Source: Lentisphaerae bacterium GWF2_50_93 (GTDB taxonomy: Bacteria > Verrucomicrobiota > Lentisphaeria > Victivallales > GWF2-50-93). From it: a DNA stretch of 64,000 bases. The notes under the pieces were generated by a model. The model made no database searches. It was not told where the DNA came from and was given only the letters and a program-made list of their open reading frames with translations. Location: assembly GCA_001804815.1 (NCBI GenBank), contig MHBI01000012.1, positions 16,118 through 80,117 on the forward strand. The letters run 5' to 3'. Below are positions 1 to 8,245 of the stretch, in pieces. Both the position numbers and the translations under genes were made by a program. Within the stretch, counting starts at the first letter, position 1, and the number at the start of each line of letters is the position of its first letter.

Positions 1-144
1 GGACGTAGAGGAATTGTTTGCGTTTATTTTCCATTGGATGGCGTGCCGAGACGAAGCAAGGAGCGACAAAGTCCGTCTCCGCCTGCAAGTTTTTTTGGCT
101 TCGACGCGGCAGCCTTCGTTATGCGCTCTGCTCCTAACGAAGAA

Positions 145-219
145 TGGTAGCGGGGGTTGGAATCGAACCAACTGCCTCCAGGTTATGAGCCTGACGAGCT
201 ACCAATGCTCTACCCCGCA
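145..219 (-). tRNA. tRNA-Met (CAT), probably initiator tRNA-fMet
   Basis: Read on the minus strand the segment folds as a complete 75-nt cloverleaf. It has a 7-nt acceptor (TGCGGGG with CCCCGCT), a GAGC/GCTC D stem, an anticodon loop CTCATAA giving CAT, a five-base variable loop, a GTTGG/CCAAC T stem with loop TTCGATT, and an encoded CCA end. Two traits favour the initiator: position 1 cannot pair with position 72 (T opposite T), and the D stem has A11-T24. Against a textbook initiator, the anticodon stem has AGG/CCT next to the loop instead of three G-C pairs. An 8-bp inverted repeat (114-121 with 135-142) lies just 3' of the tRNA but has no T-run, so I do not call it a terminator. Confidence 0.85.
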
Positions 220-311
220 ATATCGGTAAGACAGTAAATAGTATACCCCATTGCGCCGAAAATTTCAAGCGCAATGGGGCATATAAATCAACAATCATCT
301 GTTTTTATAGA

Positions 312-1478
312 TTAAAGAGCGGGAAATTTAACCCATTTCTCCGTGCTCTTGCTGCTTTTGACTACAGTCTCGATGAACGCCATTCCCCTGACACCGTCCG
401 CGACTTTCGGGAAGTCGTTCTCGATTTCAGTGGGTTTCTGCTTGTTCATGATCTTTGTAATAGTATCCGCGAAATTGCAGTAGTTGTTGGCGAACGCCTC
501 GAGGAACGCTTCCGGATGTCCGGAGGGAATCCTTGACGCACGGGCGGCGGCAGGGCTCTTCTCGGCGACATATGGATTGCCGCGTTTCCATACCTGTGTC
601 GGACCGCTCATCGGTTTCACGTACAGGTAGTTCGGATGCTCCTGATGCCATTCGAGGCTCATCTTGCTTCCATAAACCCATATGGCTAGGTTGTTCTCTT
701 CACCGATGGATATCTGGCTGCAATGCAGGAGTCCCCTTGCACCGTTGTTGAACCTTAGGAGGCAGTTGCCATCGTCATCAAGGAGCCTGCCTTTGACGAA
801 CGTGGTGAGATCAGCGCAGATCTCGGAAATCTTGAGGCCCGAGATGTATTCCGCGAGATTTTCACAATGAGTGCCGATGTCGCCGATGCATCCTGCGGCA
901 CCGCTCTGCTTAGGATCAGTACGCCAGGCGGCCTGCTGCTGTCCATCGCGCTCGATGGGCTTGATGAGCCAGCCCTGGGGGTACTGCACGACAATCTTGT
1001 AGATCTCTCCGATGTCGCCCTGTTTGACAAGATCCCTGGCAAGCTTGACCATCGGATAGCCGGTGTAGTTGTGCATGAGTCCGAATACTTTTCCGGATTT
1101 ATCGACTATCTTCTGGAGTTCCTTGGCCTCTTCGAGGGTCATGGTCATGGGCTTTTCGCACATTACGTTGAATCCTGCCTCGAGTAAATCCTTGGCTATC
1201 GGGAAATGCCAGTTGTTGGGGGTCGTCACTGCTACAAAATCGACCTTCTTATCGCCGAGTTTGAGTTCCTTCTCGATCATTTCCTTGTAGGTATTGTAGG
1301 TCCTTGAAGGATCGACGCAGAGTTCCTCGCCCATCTGCCTGCTTTTTTCCGGATTGATGTCGAACGCGCCTGCGACTATGTCTATTTTCCCGTCCATTCT
1401 CGCGGCCTTGCGGTGGACTTCCCCGATGAACGCGCCTGGACCACCGCCAACCATTCCCATTCTCAACTTCCTGCCCAT
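312..1478 (-). CDS. Gfo/Idh/MocA family NAD(P)-dependent sugar dehydrogenase
   Basis: About 388 residues, usual for the family. The N-terminus has a Rossmann glycine cluster (GGGPGAF), followed by the EKP motif (CEKPMTMTLEEA), whose lysine is catalytic in the family, and then GDIGTHCENLAEY, the DxGxH-type substrate/catalytic segment. The family oxidises or reduces sugars and inositols in the cytoplasm; the substrate cannot be read from sequence. The start at 1478 is chosen because a GGAGG ribosome site lies five bases upstream. An upstream in-frame ATG at 1580 would add 34 residues made only from a non-coding repeat (LDIPCWILDI) and is rejected. Confidence 0.88.
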   Translation of the reverse strand: MGRKLRMGMVGGGPGAFIGEVHRKAARMDGKIDIVAGAFDINPEKSRQMGEELCVDPSRTYNTYKEMIEKELKLGDKKVDFVAVTTPNNWHFPIAKDLLEAGFNVMCEKPMTMTLEEAKELQKIVDKSGKVFGLMHNYTGYPMVKLARDLVKQGDIGEIYKIVVQYPQGWLIKPIERDGQQQAAWRTDPKQSGAAGCIGDIGTHCENLAEYISGLKISEICADLTTFVKGRLLDDDGNCLLRFNNGARGLLHCSQISIGEENNLAIWVYGSKMSLEWHQEHPNYLYVKPMSGPTQVWKRGNPYVAEKSPAAARASRIPSGHPEAFLEAFANNYCNFADTITKIMNKQKPTEIENDFPKVADGVRGMAFIETVVKSSKSTEKWVKFPAL

Positions 1479-1526
1479 AAAACCTCCGGTTTTTTTTAGT
1501 AAACAAGTATTAAAATTAAGTGACCT

Positions 1527-1566
1527 AATGTCCAATATCCAACAAGGAATATCCAATGTCCAATTT
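1527..1566 (-). repeat. Dispersed TTGGACATTGGATATTCC-type repeat
   Basis: On the minus strand this reads as short tandem variants of TTGGAYATTGGATATTC. A related copy lies on the plus strand at about 12973-13018. It sits directly upstream of the dehydrogenase gene and, if translated, gives a meaningless WTLDI-like peptide. The function is unknown. Confidence 0.6.
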
Positions 1567-1592
1567 AATATTTCCGACAATCCAAAATGGCT

Positions 1593-2090
1593 TCAGGATC
1601 TCATCGCCTTCGGGGAGAACTGGAACATCAGCTGGCCGCTGAGCCTGCCATTGACATTCTGTACTATCACGCCGAAAATGGAACCCGAATCAACAGGGAG
1701 GTTGAACTGGTTTGACGGTTCAAGCAGCTCCTTCAATGTCATTCCGATATCAGGCTGGTGCCCGACAGCCACGACCCATTCGTCGCTCGAGGCGTCGGAA
1801 TTGGATATTACAGCCCTCATCAGTTCTTCGACGCCTGATCCGGGCATGATCGATGTGGCAGTGACAACCGGCGGGTGGTTTGTCAGGTGCTCTGAAAGGA
1901 TATCGGCGGTCTGCTTTGTGCGCTTGAAAGGACTGGAGAGTATCATCTTTGGATCAAGTCCGAGGGAATTCACGAATATCGCCGACGATATGACATCGCC
2001 GAACCCTGAATCAGTAAGGGCCCTCTCGGAATCACGCTGCCCATCCTCGAGCGGAACGCATTCAGCAGATCTCATGAGAATCAAGAGCAT
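1593..2090 (-). CDS. SixA-like histidine phosphatase homologue lacking the catalytic histidine
   Basis: A 165-residue protein of SixA (phosphohistidine phosphatase) size. The family's conserved SSPFKRTKQTA segment and the late GHQPDIG histidine motif are present. In the N-terminal block where active members have MRHGE or MRHAE, this protein reads LMRSAE, so the phospho-accepting histidine is replaced by serine. The protein is therefore probably catalytically inactive or altered, an inference from one residue. It begins seven bases after the stop of the peroxiredoxin gene, so the two are likely cotranscribed. Confidence 0.75.
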   Translation of the reverse strand: MLLILMRSAECVPLEDGQRDSERALTDSGFGDVISSAIFVNSLGLDPKMILSSPFKRTKQTADILSEHLTNHPPVVTATSIMPGSGVEELMRAVISNSDASSDEWVVAVGHQPDIGMTLKELLEPSNQFNLPVDSGSIFGVIVQNVNGRLSGQLMFQFSPKAMRS

Positions 2091-2096
2091 TTTAGT

Positions 2097-2567
2097 TCAA
2101 TCCTTTTTATTCAAGAGGCCCATGGCGCTGGGAACAGTATCGCCAGGACTTACTTTATACCACGATTGCATAATTTTCCCGTCCCCATCGATTAAAAATG
2201 ACGATCTTAATATTCCCATGAACTTTTTACCCATGAATGACTTCTCAGTCCAGACACCGTATAATCCGGCGACTTTGTGCTCAGTATCGCAGAGCAGAGG
2301 GAATCCAAGCCTGAACAACTTGTCGAACCGCTTCTGGCCCGATGGCTTGTCGGGACTTATTCCGACGACATCCACTCCGAGCGATTTGAAATCATCCTTC
2401 GCCCTGCTAACGGAACAGGACTGGATCGTGCAGCCGGGAGTGTTGGCCTTCGGATAGAAATAAACCAGAAGCTTCCTGCCTTTGAAATCGGAAAGCTTCA
2501 CAGATTTGCCATTCTGATCCGGAAGATCGAATCCAGGGGCAGTGTCGCCCGGCTTCAAATTATCCAT
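2097..2567 (-). CDS. bcp: Thioredoxin-dependent peroxiredoxin (Bcp/PrxQ type)
   Basis: 156 residues, the normal length of Bcp/PrxQ. It reduces hydrogen peroxide and organic peroxides using thioredoxin. The thioredoxin-like fold begins with GDTAPGFDLPDQNG. The motif NTPGCTIQSCS carries the peroxidatic cysteine and, five residues later, the second cysteine typical of this subgroup. GISPDKP follows as in the family. It is the first gene of a probable two-gene unit with the SixA-like gene. Confidence 0.92.
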   Translation of the reverse strand: MDNLKPGDTAPGFDLPDQNGKSVKLSDFKGRKLLVYFYPKANTPGCTIQSCSVSRAKDDFKSLGVDVVGISPDKPSGQKRFDKLFRLGFPLLCDTEHKVAGLYGVWTEKSFMGKKFMGILRSSFLIDGDGKIMQSWYKVSPGDTVPSAMGLLNKKD

Positions 2568-2610
2568 GATACATTCTCCCTCATTGTATTCCGCCAGCAG
2601 CTTGAGTCTG

Positions 2611-2730
2611 CTCGAAAAGGAGGTAGAACAGACATTCCTGTCTGTGACGGAAAATGAAATTTGAACACACAGACAGGAATGTCTGTGCTACTTTTCAAGA
2701 CAAATTTCATTTTGAGACTACCTTTTCGAG
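2611..2730. repeat. Nested inverted repeat (GTAGAACA...GCTAC family)
   Basis: A 24-base arm at 2623-2646 is complemented by 2669-2692 with one mismatch. Each arm is itself partly palindromic (CAGACATTCCTGTCTG). Outer arms also pair: CTCGAAAAGG near 2611 with CCTTTTCGAG ending at 2730, and AAAATGAAATTTG with CAAATTTCATTTT (2651-2713). The element lies between bcp and the esterase gene. A shorter relative with the same ends is at 60362-60411. Confidence 0.75.
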
Positions 2731-2788
2731 CAATGTCTATTTAGAGACTATTGGGAACTGCAAACAATCCCATCTCTCCGTTTCTTTC

Positions 2789-4378
2789 TTACTTCTTCTG
2801 CGCTGGCGCATCCGACCTGAAAGGCACTGCAGGAAGGCCTTCCTTATTATACAGGTTGCATCCTTCGGGATTATCAGCCCACGCATACCTGACTATCGAA
2901 GGATTCTTGACCTCATCGCTCCAGACAAGCACGGAATCTCCGGAAATTTCGGCTTTCGCCCAGGCGAATTTCTTATCCTCTCCGGCAATCGCAAACGTCT
3001 TAAGCTCACCGCCTTTAGCCTCGAGCCCGCCACCTACGCTGTTGAATTTCACCCTGATCTTGCCGTCCTCTACTTTCATTGAATCATATACCGGCCCGGA
3101 AGCGACAAGATCCTTTTCACCGTAGACTGACTGTCTCGCGATCAGTGAAAGGCGGAGTCCAACATCCTGCTTGTTCTTCGGATGAATGTCTTTTGCATCT
3201 CCAATGTCGATAATGACCGCCATGCCTGAGGCTGGTATATTCTTTGAGGTCAGATATTGCGCCTCCCTAAGCTCGGCCCATTGAGACTCCAGCGGCGCCT
3301 GGGACACCTGCTTGAAATTTGCAAGCTGGACAATAAGGAAGGGGAAGTCGCCCTGCCCCCAGTTTGTCCGCCAGTCCTTGATCATGGAAGGGAGCAATGT
3401 CCTGTACTGGGGAGCCCGGGTCGCGTTGGATTCGCCCTGGTACCAGATGGCGCCTTTTATCGCAAACGGGATGAGAGGATTGATCATCCCATTGTAGAGC
3501 CTTGCCGGAGCGTTCTGGCCGTCGGGACCAAGTGGCGGAGCCGGTTTTCTAGGAACTTTCTTGCCGTCAGCCAGTTCATCGCCATCCTTCTTGCCTGCGT
3601 AGAGCTTGGTCCAGTTCGCCAGGGACTCCTCATATTTCTTCTTTGTTTCAGGGAAAACCTTCATCTGCTCGTTGAACTTCTCAGTTATGGTCGAAAGCTC
3701 AGGAGTGGATTCCAAGGTCTTCCAAGTCGTCCAGGCTTCAGCTACTGTTCCTCCCCATGAAGAATTGATCAGGCCTATCGGGATATTCAATTTCCTGTAG
3801 AGCTCCCTGCCGAAGAAATATCCGACCGCGGAAAATCCCGAAACTGTCTTTGGAGAACACAGATCCCATTTGCCAGTGAGTTCGCCCGTCGGTTCCTGGC
3901 TGGTCTTGCCGGTGACCTTGAAAGAACGGATGTTCGGATAATCAGCCCCGGATATCTCCTTCTGTGAATCTTTGGAACCGGAGACTGTAAATGCCATATT
4001 GGACTGGCCGGAACAGATCCACACGTCGCCTACTAGAATATTTTTGATTTGGAGATTGGGTGATTTGGCGGTTTTGGAGGAGGAGACTGTCATGATCTGC
4101 GCCTCCGCAGAAGCCTTCAACGGGTCGAGCTTGATGATCCATTTGCCGTCCTTGCCGGCAACCGCTTCCTTCGTCTGTCCGGAGAACGTGACAGTGACCT
4201 TGTCACCCGCCTCCGACGTACCCCATACCGGTGCAGGCATATCCCTCTGCAAGACCATGTTGTCAGAGAAAAGCGGATTGAGTTTCATCCCCTTGTTTTC
4301 CGGGGTATCCGCAGCAGACAGCGTGCCGGCGGCGATAAATGCGGACAGGAACAATGCGGCAAGGGCTCTTGATTTCAT
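2789..4378 (-). CDS. Secreted sialate O-acetylesterase (SGNH hydrolase)
   Basis: 529 residues with an N-terminal signal peptide (MKSRALAALFLSAFIAAG). The family removes O-acetyl groups from sialic acids or acetylated polysaccharides outside the cytoplasm. Visible family blocks are SDNMVLQRDMPAPVWG, an Ig-like strand region, ICSGQSNM with the nucleophilic serine, INSSWGGT, IWYQGESNA, and DIGDAKDIHPKNK with the Asp/His pair. It stands alone, with an intergenic gap on both sides and a divergent protease gene upstream. Exact substrate specificity is not determinable. Confidence 0.92.
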   Translation of the reverse strand: MKSRALAALFLSAFIAAGTLSAADTPENKGMKLNPLFSDNMVLQRDMPAPVWGTSEAGDKVTVTFSGQTKEAVAGKDGKWIIKLDPLKASAEAQIMTVSSSKTAKSPNLQIKNILVGDVWICSGQSNMAFTVSGSKDSQKEISGADYPNIRSFKVTGKTSQEPTGELTGKWDLCSPKTVSGFSAVGYFFGRELYRKLNIPIGLINSSWGGTVAEAWTTWKTLESTPELSTITEKFNEQMKVFPETKKKYEESLANWTKLYAGKKDGDELADGKKVPRKPAPPLGPDGQNAPARLYNGMINPLIPFAIKGAIWYQGESNATRAPQYRTLLPSMIKDWRTNWGQGDFPFLIVQLANFKQVSQAPLESQWAELREAQYLTSKNIPASGMAVIIDIGDAKDIHPKNKQDVGLRLSLIARQSVYGEKDLVASGPVYDSMKVEDGKIRVKFNSVGGGLEAKGGELKTFAIAGEDKKFAWAKAEISGDSVLVWSDEVKNPSIVRYAWADNPEGCNLYNKEGLPAVPFRSDAPAQKK

Positions 4379-4475
4379 CTTTCCTCCTGTGATAAAAATG
4401 CCGAAATAAAATTGAATTACATGTATATTGTCATAATATTATTTAGATAATCGAAAAAACACGGAAAAAACTAAA

Positions 4476-5765
4476 ATGACTTTCAAAAAAATCATCGGGC
4501 TGTTCAAGAACAAGACGGTGCTCTCAATTATCATCTGCATCGTCCTTTCAATAAACCTCATGGTCGGCTACAGCGTCTATTCGGCGGCAAACATCGAGTC
4601 GCCTGACGACAGCTACACGACAATATACAGATTCATGTATGTCCTGCAGAAAGTCAGGAAGGAATATGTGGATGCCGACAAGGTATCGTACCAGTCCCTG
4701 ATAAAGGGCGCGATGAAGGGAATGCTCCGGGAGCTGGACCCTTTCTCATCCTATATGGAACCGGAGGGCTACAAGGAACTTGTCGACGACACCGAAGGCA
4801 GGGAGTTCGGAGGCATCGGGATAGTCGTCACATTCAGGAACCACGTACTGGAAGTCATCGCCCCGATGGAGGACACTCCCGGATTCAAGGCCGGCATCAA
4901 GCCAGGCGACATCATTCTTTCAATAGACGGGCTGCCAACGAGCCAGATGACCCTGGACGACTGCGTGAAGCACCTCAAGGGCGCCCCCGGCACTTCCGTC
5001 ATAGTCTCCATATACAGGGAATCTGAAGATCTCAAGAAGGATATTGCCATAGAAAGGGCCAACATCGAGGTCTCAACGATAAAGGGCGTCAAAATGCTCG
5101 AGGATGGGATCGCCTTCCTGAGAATCACCCAGTTCAACCTCCCCACCGCCGCAAAACTTGACGAAAGCCTGAAGAAGCTCAAGGAACAGGGGATGAAGGC
5201 CCTGATAATCGACCTGCGCGGAAATCCAGGAGGTCTGCTCTCATCGGCGATCGAGGTCTGCAGCCGTTTCCTGGACACCGGCGAACTCGTAGTATCAACT
5301 GAAGGACGCCTTCCCAACCAGAAGCTTGAATACCGCTCGCTCCGCTGCGACAAATATCCTGAAATCAAGATCGGGATACTGGTCGACGCCAACAGCGCGA
5401 GCGCCTCCGAAATCTTTTCCGCATGCCTGCAGGACTACAAGAAAGCCATCCTGATCGGCGACAAGACCTTTGGAAAAGGATCAGTCCAGACGGTCTTCGC
5501 GCTGCCGGAAAACGGCGGAGCGATAAGGCTCACTACCGCCAAGTACTATACTCCCAGCCATCGCGTCATCCATGAAAACGGAATTGAACCTGACATCAAG
5601 GTTCCGCTCAGCCCGAAAACTATGGACAAGATCTACACACAGAGGCTTTCTTATTCCGGCGTAGTCAAACCTGAAGGCCCCAACACCATCAAGGATGTCC
5701 AGCTCGAACGCGCCATCGAAGTCATGAAAGGCGTCTGCCTCTTCAGCAAGGCGAACGGGGAATAA
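4476..5765 (+). CDS. C-terminal processing peptidase (S41 family, CtpA-like)
   Basis: 429 residues. A single N-terminal hydrophobic helix (about residues 13-33) anchors or exports the protein. A PDZ domain follows at roughly residues 105-190, then the S41 protease domain. The Ser-Lys dyad is visible in DANSASASEIFSA (serine) and GDKTFGKGSVQ (lysine). These enzymes cleave C-terminal tails of envelope proteins in the periplasm. No strong ribosome site precedes the ATG, only a purine-rich GGAAAAAA. It is divergent from the esterase gene. Confidence 0.93.
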   Translation: MTFKKIIGLFKNKTVLSIIICIVLSINLMVGYSVYSAANIESPDDSYTTIYRFMYVLQKVRKEYVDADKVSYQSLIKGAMKGMLRELDPFSSYMEPEGYKELVDDTEGREFGGIGIVVTFRNHVLEVIAPMEDTPGFKAGIKPGDIILSIDGLPTSQMTLDDCVKHLKGAPGTSVIVSIYRESEDLKKDIAIERANIEVSTIKGVKMLEDGIAFLRITQFNLPTAAKLDESLKKLKEQGMKALIIDLRGNPGGLLSSAIEVCSRFLDTGELVVSTEGRLPNQKLEYRSLRCDKYPEIKIGILVDANSASASEIFSACLQDYKKAILIGDKTFGKGSVQTVFALPENGGAIRLTTAKYYTPSHRVIHENGIEPDIKVPLSPKTMDKIYTQRLSYSGVVKPEGPNTIKDVQLERAIEVMKGVCLFSKANGE

Positions 5766-5797
5766 TTTTTCCGGACGGAAAAATTATAACCTTGAAA

Positions 5798-6202
5798 TTA
5801 TTTTACAGCCAATGCCTTTTTCAGGGTCTCGATGAATTGCTTTTCCTCGTCTGAAAGTTTTCCATCGGCTTCAGCAAGCGCCTTGCATGCTTTTAACGCC
5901 TTGTTTTTCACGTCAGGGCAGTCAAGTCTTTTGGATATGGACGCGAGGAGTTCGCTGGACTTGGCAGGATTTGCAACCGCATTCCTTACCCGTGCAATCG
6001 CCGATTTCAGAAAGTCCTCTGAAGTTATTCCCGACTTCCAGCCGCTCTTGTCGATATACTGGTTGATTTTATCATCCTCGGCAATCATAAGGGATTTGTC
6101 GACATACATGGTCCAGACAAGCAACTCAATGATTGCCTCGTTTTGGTTCTGCTCCATGTCCTGGCTCTTGAAACTGTCTAAAAACTTCTTGACGTTGTCC
6201 AC
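5798..6202 (-). CDS. TerB-like helical protein
   Basis: A 134-residue protein with two acidic repeats of the TerB/DjlA-like kind: VDKSLMIAEDDKI near the centre and EADGKLSDEEKQFI near the C-terminus. TerB-like domains are helical, metal-binding and often linked to envelope stress; the role here is unknown. I prefer a GTG start at 6202 because GGGGAGGGG lies just upstream. An ATG ten codons earlier (6232) has no ribosome site, and longer readings have no support. Confidence 0.65.
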   Translation of the reverse strand: MDNVKKFLDSFKSQDMEQNQNEAIIELLVWTMYVDKSLMIAEDDKINQYIDKSGWKSGITSEDFLKSAIARVRNAVANPAKSSELLASISKRLDCPDVKNKALKACKALAEADGKLSDEEKQFIETLKKALAVK

Positions 6203-6421
6203 ATGCCCCTCCCCTGTTGTTTTAATATTCATACGAAAACAAGTACGGAATTCAATATAACCGGCCTGCAAATCTAAACAATCCGGCAAATGCAAAATAC
6301 CCGCTGACTGACACACATTTGCCGGGAGGAAGAATTCTGCATGCAACCGGTTTCCTATTGCATTTCCATCTTCCACCTATATATTTTACGTTTTCGTCTT
6401 TAAACAACATAGGAGTTTCAT

Positions 6422-7756
6422 ATGGCCCGCATTGCTTTCATTGGTGCCGGAAGCTTCGGATTCACCAGGACCCTTGTAAAGGACATCCTGACATTTCCGC
6501 TGCTGAAGGACTCGACAATCGTCCTCATGGACATCCACGCAGAAAGACTCGCCTACATAACGAAGGCCGTAAAAAAGATCATCGCCGCAGGCAACTATCC
6601 TGCTACTGTGGTCGCCACGAACAACAGGGCCGAAGCCCTCAAGGGCGCCGACGCCGTCATCTGCACGATCCTCAGCGGCGACGTCGATGTCTGGCGCTAT
6701 GACATCGAGATTCCGAAGAAATACGGTGTCGACACCAACGTCGGAGACACACGCGGACCATCCGGAATCTTCAGGGCCCTCAGGACCCTTCCCGTAATGC
6801 TCAGCATCTGCAAGGACATCGAGAAATACTGTCCGAACGCGATATTCCTCAACTATACCAACCCGATGGCGATGCTCTGCCATGCGATGCAGAAGACTTC
6901 AAGCGTAACCGTCTCCGGCCTCTGCCACAGCGTCCAGGGCACAGCCGAGATGCTCGCAAAATGGGCTGGCGTCCCATACAGCGAAGTCGACTATGTCTGC
7001 GCAGGAATCAACCACCAGGCATGGTATCTCGAATTCAAGCACAAGAACAAGTGCCTTTATCCCAAGCTGAACAAGGCCGTGCGCGAAAACAAGAAGATAT
7101 ACAACGAGGAACAGGTCAGGAACGAGATGTTCATCAACCTCGGATATTATGTGACCGAGTCCAGCGGACACAACTCCGAGTACAATCCCTGGTTCCGCAA
7201 GCGCGCTGATCTCATCAAGAAATACTGCACGAGCGGCACAGGCTGGAATCCCGGACTCTATGCCTACATCCTGAAGGAATACCAGAAACGCGGCGTAAAC
7301 AGGAAATGGCAGAAGGACATCGAGGAATGGCTGGCGAAGCCGGAGATCGACATCAAGCGCGGACATGAATATGCCGCATACATCATCAACGCATGGATGG
7401 GCGGGGATCTCTTCAAGTTCAACGGAAACGTTCCGAACAAGGGGCTGATCACGAATCTTCCCTATGACGCCTGCGTAGAAGTTCCTGTCATAGCCGGCAG
7501 GAACAAGCTTGACTCCGTGTTTGTCGGAGAACTTCCTCCCCAGCTCGCAGCCCTCAACAACCTGAGCGTCGCGATCGAGAACATGGCTGTCGACGCATCC
7601 CTGACAGGCAACGCTGAAATGGTGTATCATGCGATCGCGTATGATCCGCTCACATCGGCAGTCCTCTCTCTTGCGGAAATCCGCAAGATGGTCCAGGAGA
7701 TGCTCTACAAGAACAAGGAGTATCTGCCCCAGTTCAAGAATTTGAAGATCACATAA
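6422..7756 (+). CDS. GH4 family glycosidase (alpha-galactosidase/alpha-glucosidase, MelA-like)
   Basis: 444 residues, the family's full length. GH4 enzymes cleave alpha- or beta-glycosides by an NAD+- and Mn2+-dependent redox mechanism. The N-terminus has a Rossmann loop (GAGSFGFTR), followed by [18 protein letters not shown] (metal-ligand Cys and following His) and CAGINHQAW (second His). The cysteine in GLCHS and the unphosphorylated-sugar type sequence favour an alpha-galactosidase or alpha-glucosidase over a 6-phospho-enzyme. Start at 6422 preceded by AGGAG. A strong terminator follows at 7800. Confidence 0.9.
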   Translation: MARIAFIGAGSFGFTRTLVKDILTFPLLKDSTIVLMDIHAERLAYITKAVKKIIAAGNYPATVVATNNRAEALKGADAVICTILSGDVDVWRYDIEIPKKYGVDTNVGDTRGPSGIFRALRTLPVMLSICKDIEKYCPNAIFLNYTNPMAMLCHAMQKTSSVTVSGLCHSVQGTAEMLAKWAGVPYSEVDYVCAGINHQAWYLEFKHKNKCLYPKLNKAVRENKKIYNEEQVRNEMFINLGYYVTESSGHNSEYNPWFRKRADLIKKYCTSGTGWNPGLYAYILKEYQKRGVNRKWQKDIEEWLAKPEIDIKRGHEYAAYIINAWMGGDLFKFNGNVPNKGLITNLPYDACVEVPVIAGRNKLDSVFVGELPPQLAALNNLSVAIENMAVDASLTGNAEMVYHAIAYDPLTSAVLSLAEIRKMVQEMLYKNKEYLPQFKNLKIT

Positions 7757-7799
7757 AAATCAGTCAGTCCTGATTTTTATAAATTGGATCTAAGAAATG

Positions 7800-7832
7800 C
7801 ACGGCGGCCCTGAAAAGCCGCCGTGTTTTTTT
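7800..7832 (+). terminator. Rho-independent terminator of the GH4 gene
   Basis: CACGGCGGC pairs perfectly with GCCGCCGTG (7817-7825) across an eight-base loop and is followed by seven T residues. It lies 44 bases after the GH4 stop codon. Confidence 0.92.
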
Positions 7833-7838
7833 ATTGAA

Positions 7839-7906
7839 GTAGGGACGGCCTTTAGCCTGTCCCATTCTTACGCATTAAGATGGTACATGCTAAAGCACGT
7901 ACCTAC
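7839..7906. repeat. GTAGGG...CTAC palindromic repeat
   Basis: The unit begins with GTAGGGACGG and ends with the palindrome GGTACATGCTAAAGCACG plus TACCTAC. Its right half recurs exactly at 8224-8245. Relatives with GTAGGG/CCCTAC ends lie at 9377-9437 and 17087-17140. The copy here provides the TAG stop of the downstream minus-strand relic. Confidence 0.7.
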
Positions 7907-8076
7907 TTCCTAGCCTTTTCCAGCCAGTCCCTGCCTTCGAATCCGCGGATGGAGCCATCGCTGTAGAGAACATTCCCGAAATCCTTATGGTTTCCCGGCT
8001 TGTCCCACATCAGAATCTGAATTGGAGAAGATTCTGCCAGTGTCAAGTCCTGTTTTAAATTTGTCACTTTGCGCAT
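7903..8076 (-). pseudogene. Relic of a type II secretion/prepilin-like protein C-terminus
   Basis: The last 40 or so codons read ILMWDKPGNHKDFGNVLYSD and then GSIRGF, the ending seen in prepilin-like (DUF1559/GspG-like) proteins of PVC bacteria, where it reads roughly WDKPGNHG.YGNVLF.DG. The normal N-terminal pilin helix is missing. Upstream in-frame sequence (to 8214) is made from palindromic repeats (8102-8148) and is not protein-like. I call it a decayed 3' fragment. It could still be expressed as a small peptide. Confidence 0.5.
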
Positions 8077-8101
8077 CTGCTTACCACGGCGAAACCAGTA
8101 T

Positions 8102-8148
8102 GCCAGTTTCGCCGAAACTGGCTCGGAGGCGGTTTCGGCGAAACCGCC
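8102..8148. repeat. Two adjacent perfect palindromes
   Basis: GCCAGTTTCGCCGAAACTGG (8102-8121, plus C at 8122) and GGCGGTTTCGGCGAAACCGC (8128-8147, plus C) are two hairpins built on the same TTTCGNCGAAA core. A degenerate relative (ATCGGCGAAACGGCGATT) lies just after the aldolase gene at about 10450. Confidence 0.7.
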
Positions 8149-8223
8149 ATACCTAATCCGATGTTCGAAGTTCATGTTGGTGCGGACTTCAGCCTGCACC
8201 ATGATTTTCCGCACTCACAGAAT

Positions 8224-8245
8224 GGTACATGCTAAAGCACGTACC
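8224..8245. repeat. GGTACATGCTAAAGCACGTACC palindrome, second copy
   Basis: Identical to the right half of the 7839-7906 repeat (copy at 7882-7903). The bases just after it supply the TAG stop of the SppA-like gene, as the other copy does for the prepilin relic. Confidence 0.75.

Noticed and set aside
14..229. A plus-strand frame over the tRNA.
   Set aside because: It runs antisense through the tRNA gene and does not look like protein.
312..1580. A longer dehydrogenase reading frame starting at 1580.
   Set aside because: The extra 34 codons come from a dispersed repeat and lack a ribosome site; GGAGG supports 1478.
7903..8214. An intact 103-residue gene.
   Set aside because: The N-terminal half is translated palindromic repeat, and only the C-terminus resembles a known family.
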